Of a stretch of DNA of 64,000 nucleotides, positions 17,480-27,513 are shown piece by piece. The notes beneath the pieces are model-generated. The model saw nothing but the letters and a program-made list of their open reading frames with translations, made no database searches and was not told the origin of the DNA. Every line of letters begins with the position of its first letter. The stretch's first letter is position 1. The position numbers and the translations under genes were made by a program. The stretch comes from Acholeplasma granularum ATCC 19168. GTDB lineage: Bacteria; Bacillota_I; Bacilli_A; Acholeplasmatales; Acholeplasmataceae. The stretch is taken from contig NZ_JAFR01000007.1 in NCBI RefSeq assembly GCF_000526235.1, positions 147,087-211,086 on the forward strand, given 5' to 3'.

Positions 17480-19435
17480 TCATACTTTCCTTTTAATTAT
17501 ATATACACCTGGTTTACTTAAAATATATTGATCTGATTTTTTTGATACCAGTTGTGAACTAAATATCATTTTACCATTATTTGGTATAGAAATTTCTTTA
17601 AAATCATTTTTTAGATAATGAGTTAATTCATACGTTTTTGATTTTAACACATATGTGATGTATTCATGTCCTAAAAAAACATCAATATTTTCATTATTGT
17701 AAAAATCATATCTATAAACTTTATATGACTTACGTAGTTTCAAGATTTGGTTGAATTTTTCTACACTTTTAGGAATGTCCCATTTTATCTGATTAATATC
17801 ATCAGGGCTTTTATAGGAGTTTTCAACACCTTTTTTACTTCTATATAATTCTTGACCTGCATGATAAAATGGCACACCTTGTGAGATTGCTATTACATGA
17901 TTTGCAAAATCTTGATAAATTTGTTTAACTTTTATATCATCATAGTTGAATGCTAATGTATCAAATAATGTTAAGTTATCATGACATTCAACATAGTTTA
18001 ATGATTTATTAGGTGTATCAAAGATGTGTGGAGAGCCCAGCAAGGCTTGTAATACATCTTTTAAATGTTTTTTACTTCCTGTTGCAAAACCTAGATTTTT
18101 AGTATGAAGTTCACCTTTAAAAAGATTTCTATAAAAATCATTAAAATGACCAATGTTTTTCATTAGAGCTTGATTACTCATATTACTTCTTTTTATTTTT
18201 GGTAATGCATTATCCATATTCCAGCCTTCACCATAAAGCATAATATTTGGATTAATTTTTCTTAATACCCTTTCAATTTCATTCATCGTATCAACATCCA
18301 TTAATCCCATTAAATCAAATCTAAAGCCATCGATTTTATAATTTTTGACAAAGTGGATGAGTGAATCGATTATTAATCGTCTTACCATGTAATTTGTAGT
18401 TTCAATATCGTTTTCTAAAAAAGCTGAATGTGTTTGTTTATAATGTTTATCGTGTCTATAGAAATATCCTGGAACAAACAGGTCATATGGAAACAATGAA
18501 CGTTCATAAACGTGATTATAAACCACATCCATATTCACTCCAAGTCCAAGATCATGTGCAGTGTCAACTAAATATCTAAATTCGTTTATACGAGTATAAG
18601 GGTTATTTGGATCTTTAGATAACCATCCTTCTAAAGCAAAGTATTGCATTGGATTGTATCCCCAATTATAATACAAATCTTTATTTATATCATCAACACC
18701 ATAAAAATCATAAACAGGTAAAACTTGAAAGTGTGTCATGCCTAAGTTTTTAATATATGATAAAACACTTTGACCTAACTTGTTAGAATGTTGTGTCACA
18801 CCTAAAAATGTTCCTTTATCTTCAACATCTAAATCAATTGTTAAATCTCTAATCATACCTTCATAAATTACAGCATCGGTATACTTATTTAATTTTATAT
18901 GTTCTGTTTTTTGTTTATACAATTTTTCTGGATTAATAATCACAGAATTGTTTAAATCACTTGCAAGGGTATAAGGGTCTTTAGCAAGTACGAATTGATC
19001 GACTAAACGAACATTATAAATGTATGTTTTATCCTCTAAATTACCTAAAACTTCCCTAAACCAGGTACCACCTTCTAAATATGTCATAGGATATGCTTTA
19101 TCATCTACAAGTACAAATACTTCTTTAGCAACAGGACTATACACATAAAACTTTGTTGATTCTTTGGTATAGACCGCTCCTAATGGTCCATCATATCTAT
19201 ATTTTTTTTCAAATGAATTTTTTAGAGTCACAAGACCTATATTTAATGGATACGCGTGATGATTAATATATATAGTATCTGCTATATGCAAATCTATTTC
19301 TTTATTCGATTTAAAATACTGATTTTGTTCTTGATTTTTATACCATGATATTTCATATCCATTAATACGAATATCATATATATATTCTATAGATTCAATT
19401 CTTATGAGTTGTAAATCATCAATAAATGCTTTCAT
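17480..19435 (-). CDS. pulA: Type I pullulanase (glycogen debranching)
   Basis: GH13 enzyme of ~651 residues that hydrolyses alpha-1,6 branches of pullulan and limit dextrins. The type I signature YNWGYNP is present, with the nucleophile Asp in GFRFDLMG, the acid Glu in LYGEGWNM and the third Asp in YVECHDNLTLFD. An N-terminal CBM48-like domain (GAVYTKESTKFYVYSPVAKE) precedes the barrel. There is no signal peptide, so it acts inside the cell on glycogen. The start at 19435 is chosen because the longer frame runs into the divergent LacI gene; its ribosome binding site is weak. Confidence 0.93.
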   Translation of the reverse strand: MKAFIDDLQLIRIESIEYIYDIRINGYEISWYKNQEQNQYFKSNKEIDLHIADTIYINHHAYPLNIGLVTLKNSFEKKYRYDGPLGAVYTKESTKFYVYSPVAKEVFVLVDDKAYPMTYLEGGTWFREVLGNLEDKTYIYNVRLVDQFVLAKDPYTLASDLNNSVIINPEKLYKQKTEHIKLNKYTDAVIYEGMIRDLTIDLDVEDKGTFLGVTQHSNKLGQSVLSYIKNLGMTHFQVLPVYDFYGVDDINKDLYYNWGYNPMQYFALEGWLSKDPNNPYTRINEFRYLVDTAHDLGLGVNMDVVYNHVYERSLFPYDLFVPGYFYRHDKHYKQTHSAFLENDIETTNYMVRRLIIDSLIHFVKNYKIDGFRFDLMGLMDVDTMNEIERVLRKINPNIMLYGEGWNMDNALPKIKRSNMSNQALMKNIGHFNDFYRNLFKGELHTKNLGFATGSKKHLKDVLQALLGSPHIFDTPNKSLNYVECHDNLTLFDTLAFNYDDIKVKQIYQDFANHVIAISQGVPFYHAGQELYRSKKGVENSYKSPDDINQIKWDIPKSVEKFNQILKLRKSYKVYRYDFYNNENIDVFLGHEYITYVLKSKTYELTHYLKNDFKEISIPNNGKMIFSSQLVSKKSDQYILSKPGVYIIKRKV

Positions 19436-19510
19436 ATATATTTGATTGCCTGCACTTTCGTTTATTTTCTTTTTATGTGTTAAAATATTATTAATATAAG
19501 GGGTGTTAAA

Positions 19511-20482
19511 ATGAAACCAACCATTAAAGATGTTGCCAAAAAAGCAAATGTTAGTATTTCGACTGTATCTAGAGTAATCAATAAAAAAGGTTATGTCCAT
19601 GAAGATACTAAAATACTTATTGAAAAATCAATTGCTGAACTAGGATTTGTTCCAAATCAATTAGCTAGAAGTTTAACTAATAGATCCAGTAAGATTATTG
19701 CAGTAATTGTGCCACATATCGGGCCATACTTTTACGGTGAACTTTTAGAATCTATTGAATCTCAAGCTCAAGCCAATGGCTATAAAATAATGTTCTTTAA
19801 CGTTCAAGATGACCCTGATAGAGAGTTAGAATACATCAAATTCTTTGAACAATACAATATTGAAGGCATTATTGTTGCATCTAATTTCCAAAACACATCG
19901 AAGCTTGATGAGATTAAAGTACCAATTATTTCAATTGATCATATTATGGATGAAACAATTCCATCTATAACAGCAGACTCTGTTAAGGCTGGTGAATTAG
20001 CAGCCAAAAGACTTATTTCAGGTGGTTCTAAAAACTTAGCTGTATTTAGAGGTCCAAGTTTTTTAATGACAACAATTGAACGTACATTAGGTTTTAATAA
20101 AGTACTTAAAAAGCATAAAATGCACGCTGATGTATTTGACTTTGACCTAGTCAATCCAGATGCAAAATTAATCGAACAAGTTTTAAGAGCTAATCCTCAT
20201 ATCGATGGCATTTTCGCCTATTCTGATACAATGGCTCTTGTTATTTCCTCTCTCTTACAAAAACTTGGTAAAAGGATACCAGAGGATGTCCAAATTATTG
20301 GTTATGACAATACACCTTTTGTTGAATGGATTAGACCTTCACTTACAACAATTGCTCAGCCAATTAATCTCTTAGGTAAACAAGCATTTATCAATTTAAC
20401 ACGATTAATTCGTGGAATCGATCTTCCTACTCTTCACGAGGTGATGGATGTAGAATTAATTGAAAGAGAATCTACAAGATAA
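19511..20482 (+). CDS. LacI-family transcriptional regulator
   Basis: Repressor of 323 residues. The N-terminal helix-turn-helix and hinge read TIKDVAKKANVSISTVSRVI and QLARSLTNRSSK; the rest is a periplasmic-binding-like sugar domain (IIAVIVPHIGPYFYGELLESI onward) with IDGIFAYSDTMA near 235. AAGGGG precedes the ATG. It is transcribed away from pullulanase through only ~75 bp and faces glgB, so it most likely controls the carbohydrate genes here. It could also be a CcpA-like regulator reading the cre-type sites found elsewhere in the window. Effector unknown. Confidence 0.9.
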   Translation: MKPTIKDVAKKANVSISTVSRVINKKGYVHEDTKILIEKSIAELGFVPNQLARSLTNRSSKIIAVIVPHIGPYFYGELLESIESQAQANGYKIMFFNVQDDPDRELEYIKFFEQYNIEGIIVASNFQNTSKLDEIKVPIISIDHIMDETIPSITADSVKAGELAAKRLISGGSKNLAVFRGPSFLMTTIERTLGFNKVLKKHKMHADVFDFDLVNPDAKLIEQVLRANPHIDGIFAYSDTMALVISSLLQKLGKRIPEDVQIIGYDNTPFVEWIRPSLTTIAQPINLLGKQAFINLTRLIRGIDLPTLHEVMDVELIERESTR

Positions 20483-20505
20483 GAATCCTTAGGGGTTCTT
20501 TTTTT
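20481..20505 (+). terminator. Terminator of the lacI-type gene
   Basis: Stem AAGAATCC / GGGTTCTT (one T-G pair) with a 4-base loop, then five or more T residues. It overlaps the stop codon of the regulator and the last codons of the convergent glgB. Confidence 0.75.
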
Positions 20506-22342
20506 CATATTTTAATATAATACTTGTTAGTCCAGCAAGTTGAAGTTTAATATGGTATGGTTGATTATTTCTACCATCATTAAATGCATCAAGTAATGCC
20601 CCGTTATAGAGATTTGACCCATGATATATATCTTTGTTTGAATTTAGTATTTCATGATAACTGCCATCAAAAGGTACACCTATTTCATATGCATGGTAAA
20701 AATTAGGCGTCAAATTATGAACAATTACTAAAACCTCATTTTCTGATTCTCTGGTATAAGCAAAAACTGAGTTATCTTTATGGTCTACAATTAACCACTT
20801 AAAGCCACTTGGATCATGATCTTTTTCATACATTGCACTATGATGTCTATAAACTTGAGCTAAATCTTTAAAATATCTGTTCAGGCTATCATGTATTGGA
20901 AATTCAAACAAATTCCAATCAAGTGATTTTTTGAAATTCCATTCACTGATTTGTCCAAACTCTTGACCCATAAATAATAGTTTTTTTCCTGGTTGGGTCA
21001 TAAAATACGTTAATAAAGTCTTATAATGTGAAAACTTTTCATAGTAACTTCCTGGCATTTTTGAAAGTAATGAACCTTTTAGATGGACAACTTCATCGTG
21101 ACTAAAAGGTAATATAAATTGCTCATTATAAGCATACATTAAACCAAATGTTAACTTATCATGATGAAATTTTCTGTATATTGGATCTTGTTTAAAATAA
21201 TATAAAGTATCATTCATAAACCCCATATTCCACTTATAATTAAACCCAATACCACCCATATTGGTTGGTTTTGTTACTAAAGGATATGCTGTTGAATCTT
21301 CTGCTGAAAATATGAAACGGTCATCTTTACTGAAAACATGTTTAGATATTTCTTTAAGAAAATCAATAGCTTCTTTATTTTCACCTAGATTAGAATCTCC
21401 TAAGTAATAAATCAAGTTTGAAACTGCATCTATTCTAAAGCCATCAACATGAAAATAATCAATCCAAAAGTTTAATGCTGACATCATAAAACTTCTAGTA
21501 ATTCCTTTATTAAAATCAAGATTTGCTGTTCCCCAGTTAATATTTTCTCTTCTTTTTTCATCTTCATATTCATAGAGGTTTGTACCATCAAACTTAAATA
21601 ATCCAAAATCATCTTTATTTATGTGTCCCAAGACCCAATCTAGTATAATTCCTATACCATTTTGATGACATTTATCAATAAAATACATTAAATCTTTTGG
21701 TGTACCATACCTTGATGTGGCTGCAAAAAAACCAGTCCCTTGATACCCCCAAGAATCATCAAGTGGGTGCTCATAAACAGGCATCAGTTCAATATGTGTA
21801 AATCCATTTGATTTAACATGTTTTATTAAATCATCAACCACTTCATTATACTTTCTAAATTGTCCGTGATCACGTTTCCAAGAACCTAGATGTACTTCAT
21901 AGATTAACATTGGTTCCTTATAGACATGTTTTTTATTTTTAAACCATTTTTCATCATTCCACTTATAGCCATCAATATCATAAACCTTTGAACCATTTGC
22001 AGGTCTAAGTTCTGCATAATATGCAAATGGGTCAGCCTTGTATAGAATTTGGCCATTAAAAAGATGAATTTCATATTTATAAGTAGACCATTCATAATTT
22101 TTAGGTATTGTTATTGACCAAAATCCTTGTGGATGTATTTTAGTTAATACGTGTTTCCAACCCTCATAATTATTAAAATCAGCAATCAATCGTACTTCTT
22201 TGGCATTTGGAGCATAAACACTAAATGTGGTAGAAACAATCTCGTTATTTTTATTTTTATTTAATGTAGATCCCAAAAAATCATAAGATAGATAGTTTTT
22301 CCCAAGTAAATATAAATCAGCATGTTCATTAGTAAATGGCAA
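20489..22342 (-). CDS. glgB: 1,4-alpha-glucan branching enzyme GlgB
   Basis: GH13 transferase that introduces alpha-1,6 branches into glycogen. It has an N-terminal CBM48 domain (FSVYAPNAKEVRLIADFNNY), EVHLGSW, the nucleophile Asp in GFRIDAVSNL, the Glu in FSAEDST and the transition-state Asp in LPFSHDEVVH. An in-frame ATG at 22360 has no ribosome binding site; instead GGGGGAGG inside its first codons lies 8 bases before a TTG at 22342, so TTG is the probable start and gives 617 residues. Next gene upstream is glgP. Confidence 0.93.
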   Translation of the reverse strand: MPFTNEHADLYLLGKNYLSYDFLGSTLNKNKNNEIVSTTFSVYAPNAKEVRLIADFNNYEGWKHVLTKIHPQGFWSITIPKNYEWSTYKYEIHLFNGQILYKADPFAYYAELRPANGSKVYDIDGYKWNDEKWFKNKKHVYKEPMLIYEVHLGSWKRDHGQFRKYNEVVDDLIKHVKSNGFTHIELMPVYEHPLDDSWGYQGTGFFAATSRYGTPKDLMYFIDKCHQNGIGIILDWVLGHINKDDFGLFKFDGTNLYEYEDEKRRENINWGTANLDFNKGITRSFMMSALNFWIDYFHVDGFRIDAVSNLIYYLGDSNLGENKEAIDFLKEISKHVFSKDDRFIFSAEDSTAYPLVTKPTNMGGIGFNYKWNMGFMNDTLYYFKQDPIYRKFHHDKLTFGLMYAYNEQFILPFSHDEVVHLKGSLLSKMPGSYYEKFSHYKTLLTYFMTQPGKKLLFMGQEFGQISEWNFKKSLDWNLFEFPIHDSLNRYFKDLAQVYRHHSAMYEKDHDPSGFKWLIVDHKDNSVFAYTRESENEVLVIVHNLTPNFYHAYEIGVPFDGSYHEILNSNKDIYHGSNLYNGALLDAFNDGRNNQPYHIKLQLAGLTSIILKYEKKNP

Positions 22343-22405
22343 TTTAATTTCCTCCCCCATAATTTGATAATTGTAAGTTAATTATATTTTACACTCATTT
22401 GATAG

Positions 22406-22433
22406 AAAAACGGCCTTATTTATTAAATAAGGC
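22406..22433 (-). terminator. Terminator of glgP
   Basis: Minus-strand stem GCCTTATTT / AAATAAGGC (22413-22433) followed by CGTTTTT. It separates glgP from glgB, so glgB needs its own promoter in the ~60 bp left. Confidence 0.8.
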
Positions 22434-22451
22434 TCATTTTTAAAGATTTAA

Positions 22452-24827
22452 TTATATTTTAATTGTATCTAGTTTCCATATATCTTGATTATACTCACTT
22501 ATTGTTCTATCTGAAGTAAAGAAACCTGCATTCGCAATATTCATAATGACCATTTTCCACCATAAATCTTGATTTTTATATAAATAATTCGCTTTTTCTT
22601 GAGCACTTACATAACTATCAAAATCTTTTAATACTAAGAAATAATCTGATGTTAATAGATTTTGTAGTATGAAATCAAAATGTGTTGGATTTGGTGTCAG
22701 TTTTCTAATGAATTCAAATACTCGTTGTAATCTCTGATCTTGATCATATATTTTTCTTGGGACATATCCATTATTCTTATAAATATTATTAACTTCTTCG
22801 GCAGATAAACCAAAGATAATATTATTTTCTTTACCAGCTTCTTGTACAATTTCAACGTTTGCACCATCCATTGTACCAATAGTAATCGCTCCATTTAGCA
22901 TAAATTTCATATTACCAGTTCCACTAGCTTCTTTAGATGCAGTTGAAATTTGCTCTGATAAATCAGCAGCTGGAAATAGGAATTCTGCATATGTTACATT
23001 ATAATTTTCTACAAAAACAACCTTTAATAAGTCATTAGTTTCTACGTCATTATTTATAACGTGTGAAACTTTATTAATTAACTCAATAATACCTTTTGCC
23101 ATAACATATGATGGCGCTGCTTTAGCTCCAAAAATAAAGTTTTGTGGGTAGAAATTTTTCTTAAATTCATTATCTGATTTTAATCTTAAATACGTATGAA
23201 TCACATTTAAAATATTCAGTAGTTGTCTTTTATATTCATGAAGACGTTTAATTTGAATATCAAAAATAGCATTTTCGTTTAAAGTAACACCTGTATCTGC
23301 TTTTATTTTTTTAATAAGTGCGCGTTTTTTTGCTAATTTCATCTCTTTAATTTGGTTTTGAACTTTTTTATCATCTTTATATTTTTCTAAACCTTTAATT
23401 TGTGGTAAATCTGTTTGCCATTTTGTACCCAATAAATTATTTAGAATATCTGTTAGTTCATGGTTGATATGAAGTAACCAACGACGATGTGTTATACCAT
23501 TAGTTTTATTATTAAATTTTTCGGGATATAAATTATAAAAGTCATTTAATTCTATATTTTTTAATATATCGGTGTGAAGTGCTGCCACACCATTTACAGA
23601 AAATGATCCATATATACATATATTAGCCATACGAACATTGTTAGCTCCAATTAGTTGCATCGTATATACTTTTTCTGCTGGCACTTTAGCTTCTTCAAGA
23701 ACAATTTTAAAACGACGATTCATTTCTTGAATGATTTCAAATGTTCTAGGTAATAGATTTCTAAATATTTTAATATTCCACTTTTCTAAAGCTTCTGATA
23801 AAATTGTATGATTTGTATAAGCAACTGTTTTGGTTACTATATCCCAAGATTCATCATAACCTAAATTTTCCTCATCCATTAATATACGCATTAACTCAGG
23901 AATTATTAAAGTTGGGTGTGTATCATTGACTTGAAACACATAGTATTTTGGTAAGTCTCTTACATCTCTACCAAGTTTCTTATGATTTAAAATTACATTT
24001 TTAATTCCAGCTGCCGAAAATAAGTATTGTTGTTGTAATCTTAATGTTTTACCGGCTTCTGTTGAATCATCTGGATATAATGATTCTGTAATTTTATCTA
24101 CCATTTTTAGATATTCATCATCGTGATATTTATGCCACTGACTTTTTTCGGCTGACCACAATCTAAGTGTTGTAACTATACCATTGTTTGCACCTACGAC
24201 TTTAACATCATAAGGAACAGCTTTTATCCATACAGGATCAATTAATTTAGTGTCTTTTACATAGCCAAAATATGGAATTTGAATTGCTTCATCTTCTTTT
24301 CTTTCTTCCCAATAAAATGGTTTTTCTAACCAAGGATCCGGATATTCTTTTTGCTGATCATTTTCAAATCGTTGCACAAAGAATCCTTTTTTATATCTAA
24401 GTGAATTACCATACAAAGGTAATGAAAGTGATGCAGCAGAATCAAGAAAACAGGCAGCAAGTCGACCAAGCCCACCATTACCTAAACCTGCATCAGTTTC
24501 AGCTTGCTCTACTTCATTTAGGTCAATTCCCCAATCATCAAACGCTTCTTTTACAACATCAATATAACCAGAATTCATTAAATTAGAAGTAATTAAACGC
24601 CCCATTAAAAATTCCATTGAAAAGTAAATTGTTTTCTTTAGATTGTTTTCTTCTACATATTTTGTTGTTTTTTCATAGTTATCATCCAGTTGCTTATTCA
24701 AAAGTGAAGCTAAAGCTGCATATTTTTCATAAGTTGTAGCAGATTCTACCTTCTTATTAAAAAGGTTTTTTAACATTAAAATATATGCACCCTTAAAAAT
24801 ATCCTTGTTTAAAAATACGTTGTCCAT
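22452..24827 (-). CDS. glgP: Glycogen phosphorylase
   Basis: GT35 enzyme of 791 residues that releases glucose-1-phosphate from glycogen chain ends. The pyridoxal-phosphate site is ASKEASGTGNMKFMLNGA (the Lys in NMKF) and EGWN-equivalent and GLGRLAACF motifs (GLGNGGLGRLAACFLDS) are intact. AAAGGA lies 6 bases before the ATG. A LacI/cre-type operator sits ~70 bases upstream. With pullulanase and branching enzyme nearby and glgC-glgA 8 kb away, it completes a turnover cycle. Confidence 0.96.
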   Translation of the reverse strand: MDNVFLNKDIFKGAYILMLKNLFNKKVESATTYEKYAALASLLNKQLDDNYEKTTKYVEENNLKKTIYFSMEFLMGRLITSNLMNSGYIDVVKEAFDDWGIDLNEVEQAETDAGLGNGGLGRLAACFLDSAASLSLPLYGNSLRYKKGFFVQRFENDQQKEYPDPWLEKPFYWEERKEDEAIQIPYFGYVKDTKLIDPVWIKAVPYDVKVVGANNGIVTTLRLWSAEKSQWHKYHDDEYLKMVDKITESLYPDDSTEAGKTLRLQQQYLFSAAGIKNVILNHKKLGRDVRDLPKYYVFQVNDTHPTLIIPELMRILMDEENLGYDESWDIVTKTVAYTNHTILSEALEKWNIKIFRNLLPRTFEIIQEMNRRFKIVLEEAKVPAEKVYTMQLIGANNVRMANICIYGSFSVNGVAALHTDILKNIELNDFYNLYPEKFNNKTNGITHRRWLLHINHELTDILNNLLGTKWQTDLPQIKGLEKYKDDKKVQNQIKEMKLAKKRALIKKIKADTGVTLNENAIFDIQIKRLHEYKRQLLNILNVIHTYLRLKSDNEFKKNFYPQNFIFGAKAAPSYVMAKGIIELINKVSHVINNDVETNDLLKVVFVENYNVTYAEFLFPAADLSEQISTASKEASGTGNMKFMLNGAITIGTMDGANVEIVQEAGKENNIIFGLSAEEVNNIYKNNGYVPRKIYDQDQRLQRVFEFIRKLTPNPTHFDFILQNLLTSDYFLVLKDFDSYVSAQEKANYLYKNQDLWWKMVIMNIANAGFFTSDRTISEYNQDIWKLDTIKI

Positions 24828-24893
24828 GTTATATCCTTTCTTGTAACAGATTTTACACTTTTATTTTAACATAGTTGGTAAAGATAAAAGATG

Positions 24894-24907
24894 TGCAACC
24901 GTTTACA
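24894..24907. promoter_or_regulatory. LacI/cre-type operator upstream of glgP
   Basis: TGCAACCGTTTACA fits the LacI-family palindrome TGNAANCGNTNNCA at every fixed position, with the central CG. It lies 67 bases before the glgP start. The nearby LacI regulator (19511) or a CcpA-like protein is the likely reader. Confidence 0.65.
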
Positions 24908-24956
24908 TTGATAAATCACACAAGGTTTCACATCTTTTTTAAATATAAATATTAAA

Positions 24957-26003
24957 TTAAGAAGATTTAAGTTTTTCTTTTATACTCGGCACTATTACTT
25001 TACCAAATAATTCAATCGTTTTTATCACATCTTCATGAGGCATTAAAGAGCCTGGTGTATGTAATAAAAATCTATTGATTCCCAAACCTTTAATGATTTC
25101 ATAAATTCTTTTTTCAATATTATCTACATGTCCTACCAATAATGGTCCGTTTTTAATTTTCTCTAAATAATCTTTTTTATAGGTTGTTTGCCAACCACGT
25201 TCTTCACCTATTTTCTTATAGCTAGAATGATGAGGTAGATAATATCTTTCTATTAAATCTTTATCGTCTTTATCTGTAATTAAACCATGCATATGGATAC
25301 CAATTTCCATATCTTCTTCTTTGTTACCTGCTGCAAAATAATAATACTTATATAAATCAATAAGTGGTTTAAATCTTAGTGGATTACCTCCAATAATAGC
25401 AAGCATAAGTGGTAATCCTAGCTTCGCAGCTCTTACAATACTTGATTGTGTACCACCTACGGCAATACTTATCTTTAACTTATCTTGTACACTTCTAGGA
25501 TAAATTCCTAAATTATTTAATTTTGGTGTATGTTTAGTGCCTTGCCAATTTGCTTTTTCATGACTTCTAATATGCAATAGCATTTCTAATTTTTCAGTAA
25601 ATAATTCATCATAATCTTCTAAGTTATAACCAAAAAGTGGAAAAGACTCGATAAAAGATCCACGTCCTGCCATGATTTCAGCACGACCACCACTTAATAT
25701 ATCTAAAGTTGCAAATTCTTCATATATTCTTACAGGATCAGCACTTGATAAAACAGTTACGGCACTTCCTAAATGAATATTTTTTGTAAGTTTTGCAGCA
25801 GCAGAAAGTATCATCTGTGGAGATGATGCTGCATAATCATAACGGTGATGTTCCCCAATGCCATAATAATCCAGTCCAACTTCATCTGCTAAAATAATTT
25901 CTTCAATTGCCTGGTTTATTCTGATATCATGGCTTATCATGCCACTTTCTTTATCAACACCAGTTTCTAAAAAGGTAGTAAGCCCAAATGTATATGGTTT
26001 CAT
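24957..26003 (-). CDS. LLM-class flavin-dependent oxidoreductase
   Basis: Luciferase-like TIM-barrel enzyme of 348 residues that uses reduced flavin. GLDYYGIGEHHRYDYAASSP (residues ~43-62) is the LLM signature, followed by AVTVLSSADPVRIYEEFATL and SGGRAEIMAGRGSF. It belongs to the group near alkanal monooxygenase and F420-independent reductases; substrate unknown. It starts two bases after the AbiEii-like gene ends, with GAGGG before its ATG, and ends a three-gene run with SRAP and AbiEii-like. Confidence 0.88.
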   Translation of the reverse strand: MKPYTFGLTTFLETGVDKESGMISHDIRINQAIEEIILADEVGLDYYGIGEHHRYDYAASSPQMILSAAAKLTKNIHLGSAVTVLSSADPVRIYEEFATLDILSGGRAEIMAGRGSFIESFPLFGYNLEDYDELFTEKLEMLLHIRSHEKANWQGTKHTPKLNNLGIYPRSVQDKLKISIAVGGTQSSIVRAAKLGLPLMLAIIGGNPLRFKPLIDLYKYYYFAAGNKEEDMEIGIHMHGLITDKDDKDLIERYYLPHHSSYKKIGEERGWQTTYKKDYLEKIKNGPLLVGHVDNIEKRIYEIIKGLGINRFLLHTPGSLMPHEDVIKTIELFGKVIVPSIKEKLKSS

Positions 26004-26004
26004 A

Positions 26005-26766
26005 TTATTTTTCCCTCATTAGAAATTTTATTTTAGGATGCTTGATGACTTTATTGGCCATAGTTTGAGGCAAGATAAGGTGTGGTTCAAAAATATTTTC
26101 TTCAATCTGTCTTAAATACTTTAATTCATCATCATTAAAATTTAGAATATCTTTTAGATACGTGTTTGTATAAATACGTTCTAAATTAGATTTTGAAGTA
26201 CTCATACCCAAATAAAACATTGTTATTTTTTTTAAAAATGGATATTGTTGAGGTAATATTTTTTTATTAATCATTAAGTAATTTAAAATTGTTTCATCAC
26301 TCATACCTTCATTATATTCTACAAAATAACGTGCATAGTTTTCTAAAGTTGACAGACTATAAATATGAAGGTCTTCAAAATCTTTATCTTTACGTGCGAA
26401 ATATTCCGGTTTTAAAATATGCACTCTGTTTAAATAATCAAACTTTATATAAAAATGTTCTTTAGTATGATTATCTATAAAAGCATAAGTATCTAAATAT
26501 CCTTTTAACTCTGTTTTTTTAGTATCAAGTGTAAAGTTTTTTTTCTGTAGTAATAAAGGTAGTTCTTTATTTACTGAGCGTCTATATTCATTAATTGCTT
26601 CTATTGGTGCATCACTATCTAAATCAAAATACAATGTGTTTGTTATAAAACCTATGTCAAAAATTAAAAACTGTAATGCCGATGTTCCTGATAATTTATA
26701 GTGACTGAATAACTCATTTGTATCAAATGTGTATAAAATATCACCTAGTCTATGTAATTTATTCAT
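26005..26766 (-). CDS. AbiEii-like nucleotidyltransferase, orphan
   Basis: Protein of 253 residues that I place, with moderate confidence, in the AbiEii/AbiGii (DUF1814-type) nucleotidyltransferase group. Residues ~20-55 read YKLSGTSALQFLIF then TLYFDLDSD, resembling the family's GGTAL...DID pattern, with SGTS as the nucleotide-binding turn and DLD as the metal-binding acids; the usual HR between them is absent. The rest is helical. AbiEii toxins normally have an AbiEi antitoxin just upstream, but here the upstream gene is an SRAP protein, so no partner is seen. It could be a domesticated or divergent enzyme. Confidence 0.5.
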   Translation of the reverse strand: MNKLHRLGDILYTFDTNELFSHYKLSGTSALQFLIFDIGFITNTLYFDLDSDAPIEAINEYRRSVNKELPLLLQKKNFTLDTKKTELKGYLDTYAFIDNHTKEHFYIKFDYLNRVHILKPEYFARKDKDFEDLHIYSLSTLENYARYFVEYNEGMSDETILNYLMINKKILPQQYPFLKKITMFYLGMSTSKSNLERIYTNTYLKDILNFNDDELKYLRQIEENIFEPHLILPQTMANKVIKHPKIKFLMREK

Positions 26767-26778
26767 ATTAAATATCCT

Positions 26779-27456
26779 TTATTCACTAATTTTTTCTATT
26801 AAACTTCTATCATCATTTATTGTAGCATTAACACGGTTAGAAACCTTATGATAATGCATTTTATCCGGTTCATAAGGTATAAGTATTTTTTCTAATATTT
26901 TTCTGTCTTTGATGTTTGTATTTAACCATATTTTTTCAGTTTCTTTATTTAAGATAACCGGCATTCTATCATGTATATTTTCCATTAAATTATTACTATG
27001 AGTAGTAATAATAGCAACTGTATGTAGCTTTTTTCCGTCTTCTAATTTATATGTACTCCAGATTGCTGCCATTGGAAAAAGTAATTGATCCGTTAAGATT
27101 CTATACGGTTGTTTTTGATTGTTTTGTTTTTGCCATTCATAAAAACTATCTGCCAAAACCACGCATCTTTGATTAATCACACTCACTTTAAAGGCGTTAT
27201 TATCAAAAATAGTTTCGGCTTTTGCATTAATAATTTCTATCTTTTTATGATTTTTTGAATATGGTGGTATAAATCCCCATTTAAGTTCACCAACTCGGTA
27301 ATTTATGCCATCACTAATAACTGAAATAACGTTATTGGATGGTGCAACATTAAATCTAGGTATATTAAATGATTTTGAGTTTAAAATATCATATCTCTGA
27401 CTTAAAAATTGATTCAATTGATCATTATTAAGTGTTATTGTAAATCGTCCACACAT
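26779..27456 (-). CDS. SRAP/HMCES-type abasic-site protein (YedK-like)
   Basis: Protein of 225 residues that forms a protective covalent link with abasic sites in single-stranded DNA. The catalytic Cys2 (MCGRFT) must be exposed by Met removal; the other active-site residues are in NAKAET (Asn and Glu), DSFYEWQ and the His of HDRMPVIL. All are intact. GAGG precedes the ATG. It heads a run with the AbiEii-like and LLM genes (12 and 1 base gaps), so they are probably co-transcribed. Confidence 0.95.
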   Translation of the reverse strand: MCGRFTITLNNDQLNQFLSQRYDILNSKSFNIPRFNVAPSNNVISVISDGINYRVGELKWGFIPPYSKNHKKIEIINAKAETIFDNNAFKVSVINQRCVVLADSFYEWQKQNNQKQPYRILTDQLLFPMAAIWSTYKLEDGKKLHTVAIITTHSNNLMENIHDRMPVILNKETEKIWLNTNIKDRKILEKILIPYEPDKMHYHKVSNRVNATINDDRSLIEKISE

Positions 27457-27491
27457 ATAAAATCACCTCATAAATATTTTAACAAATAAAC

Positions 27492-27513
27492 AAAAAATCC
27501 TCTATTTAGAGGA
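27492..27513 (-). terminator. Terminator after the DUF2188 gene
   Basis: Minus-strand stem TCCTCT / AGAGGA (27498-27513, 4-base loop) followed by six T residues. It overlaps the last codons of the DUF2188 protein. Confidence 0.8.

Noticed and set aside
19436..19600. N-terminal extension of pullulanase to 19600
   Set aside because: It would overlap the first 90 bases of the divergent LacI gene and cover its promoter and ribosome binding site; the extension has no family similarity.
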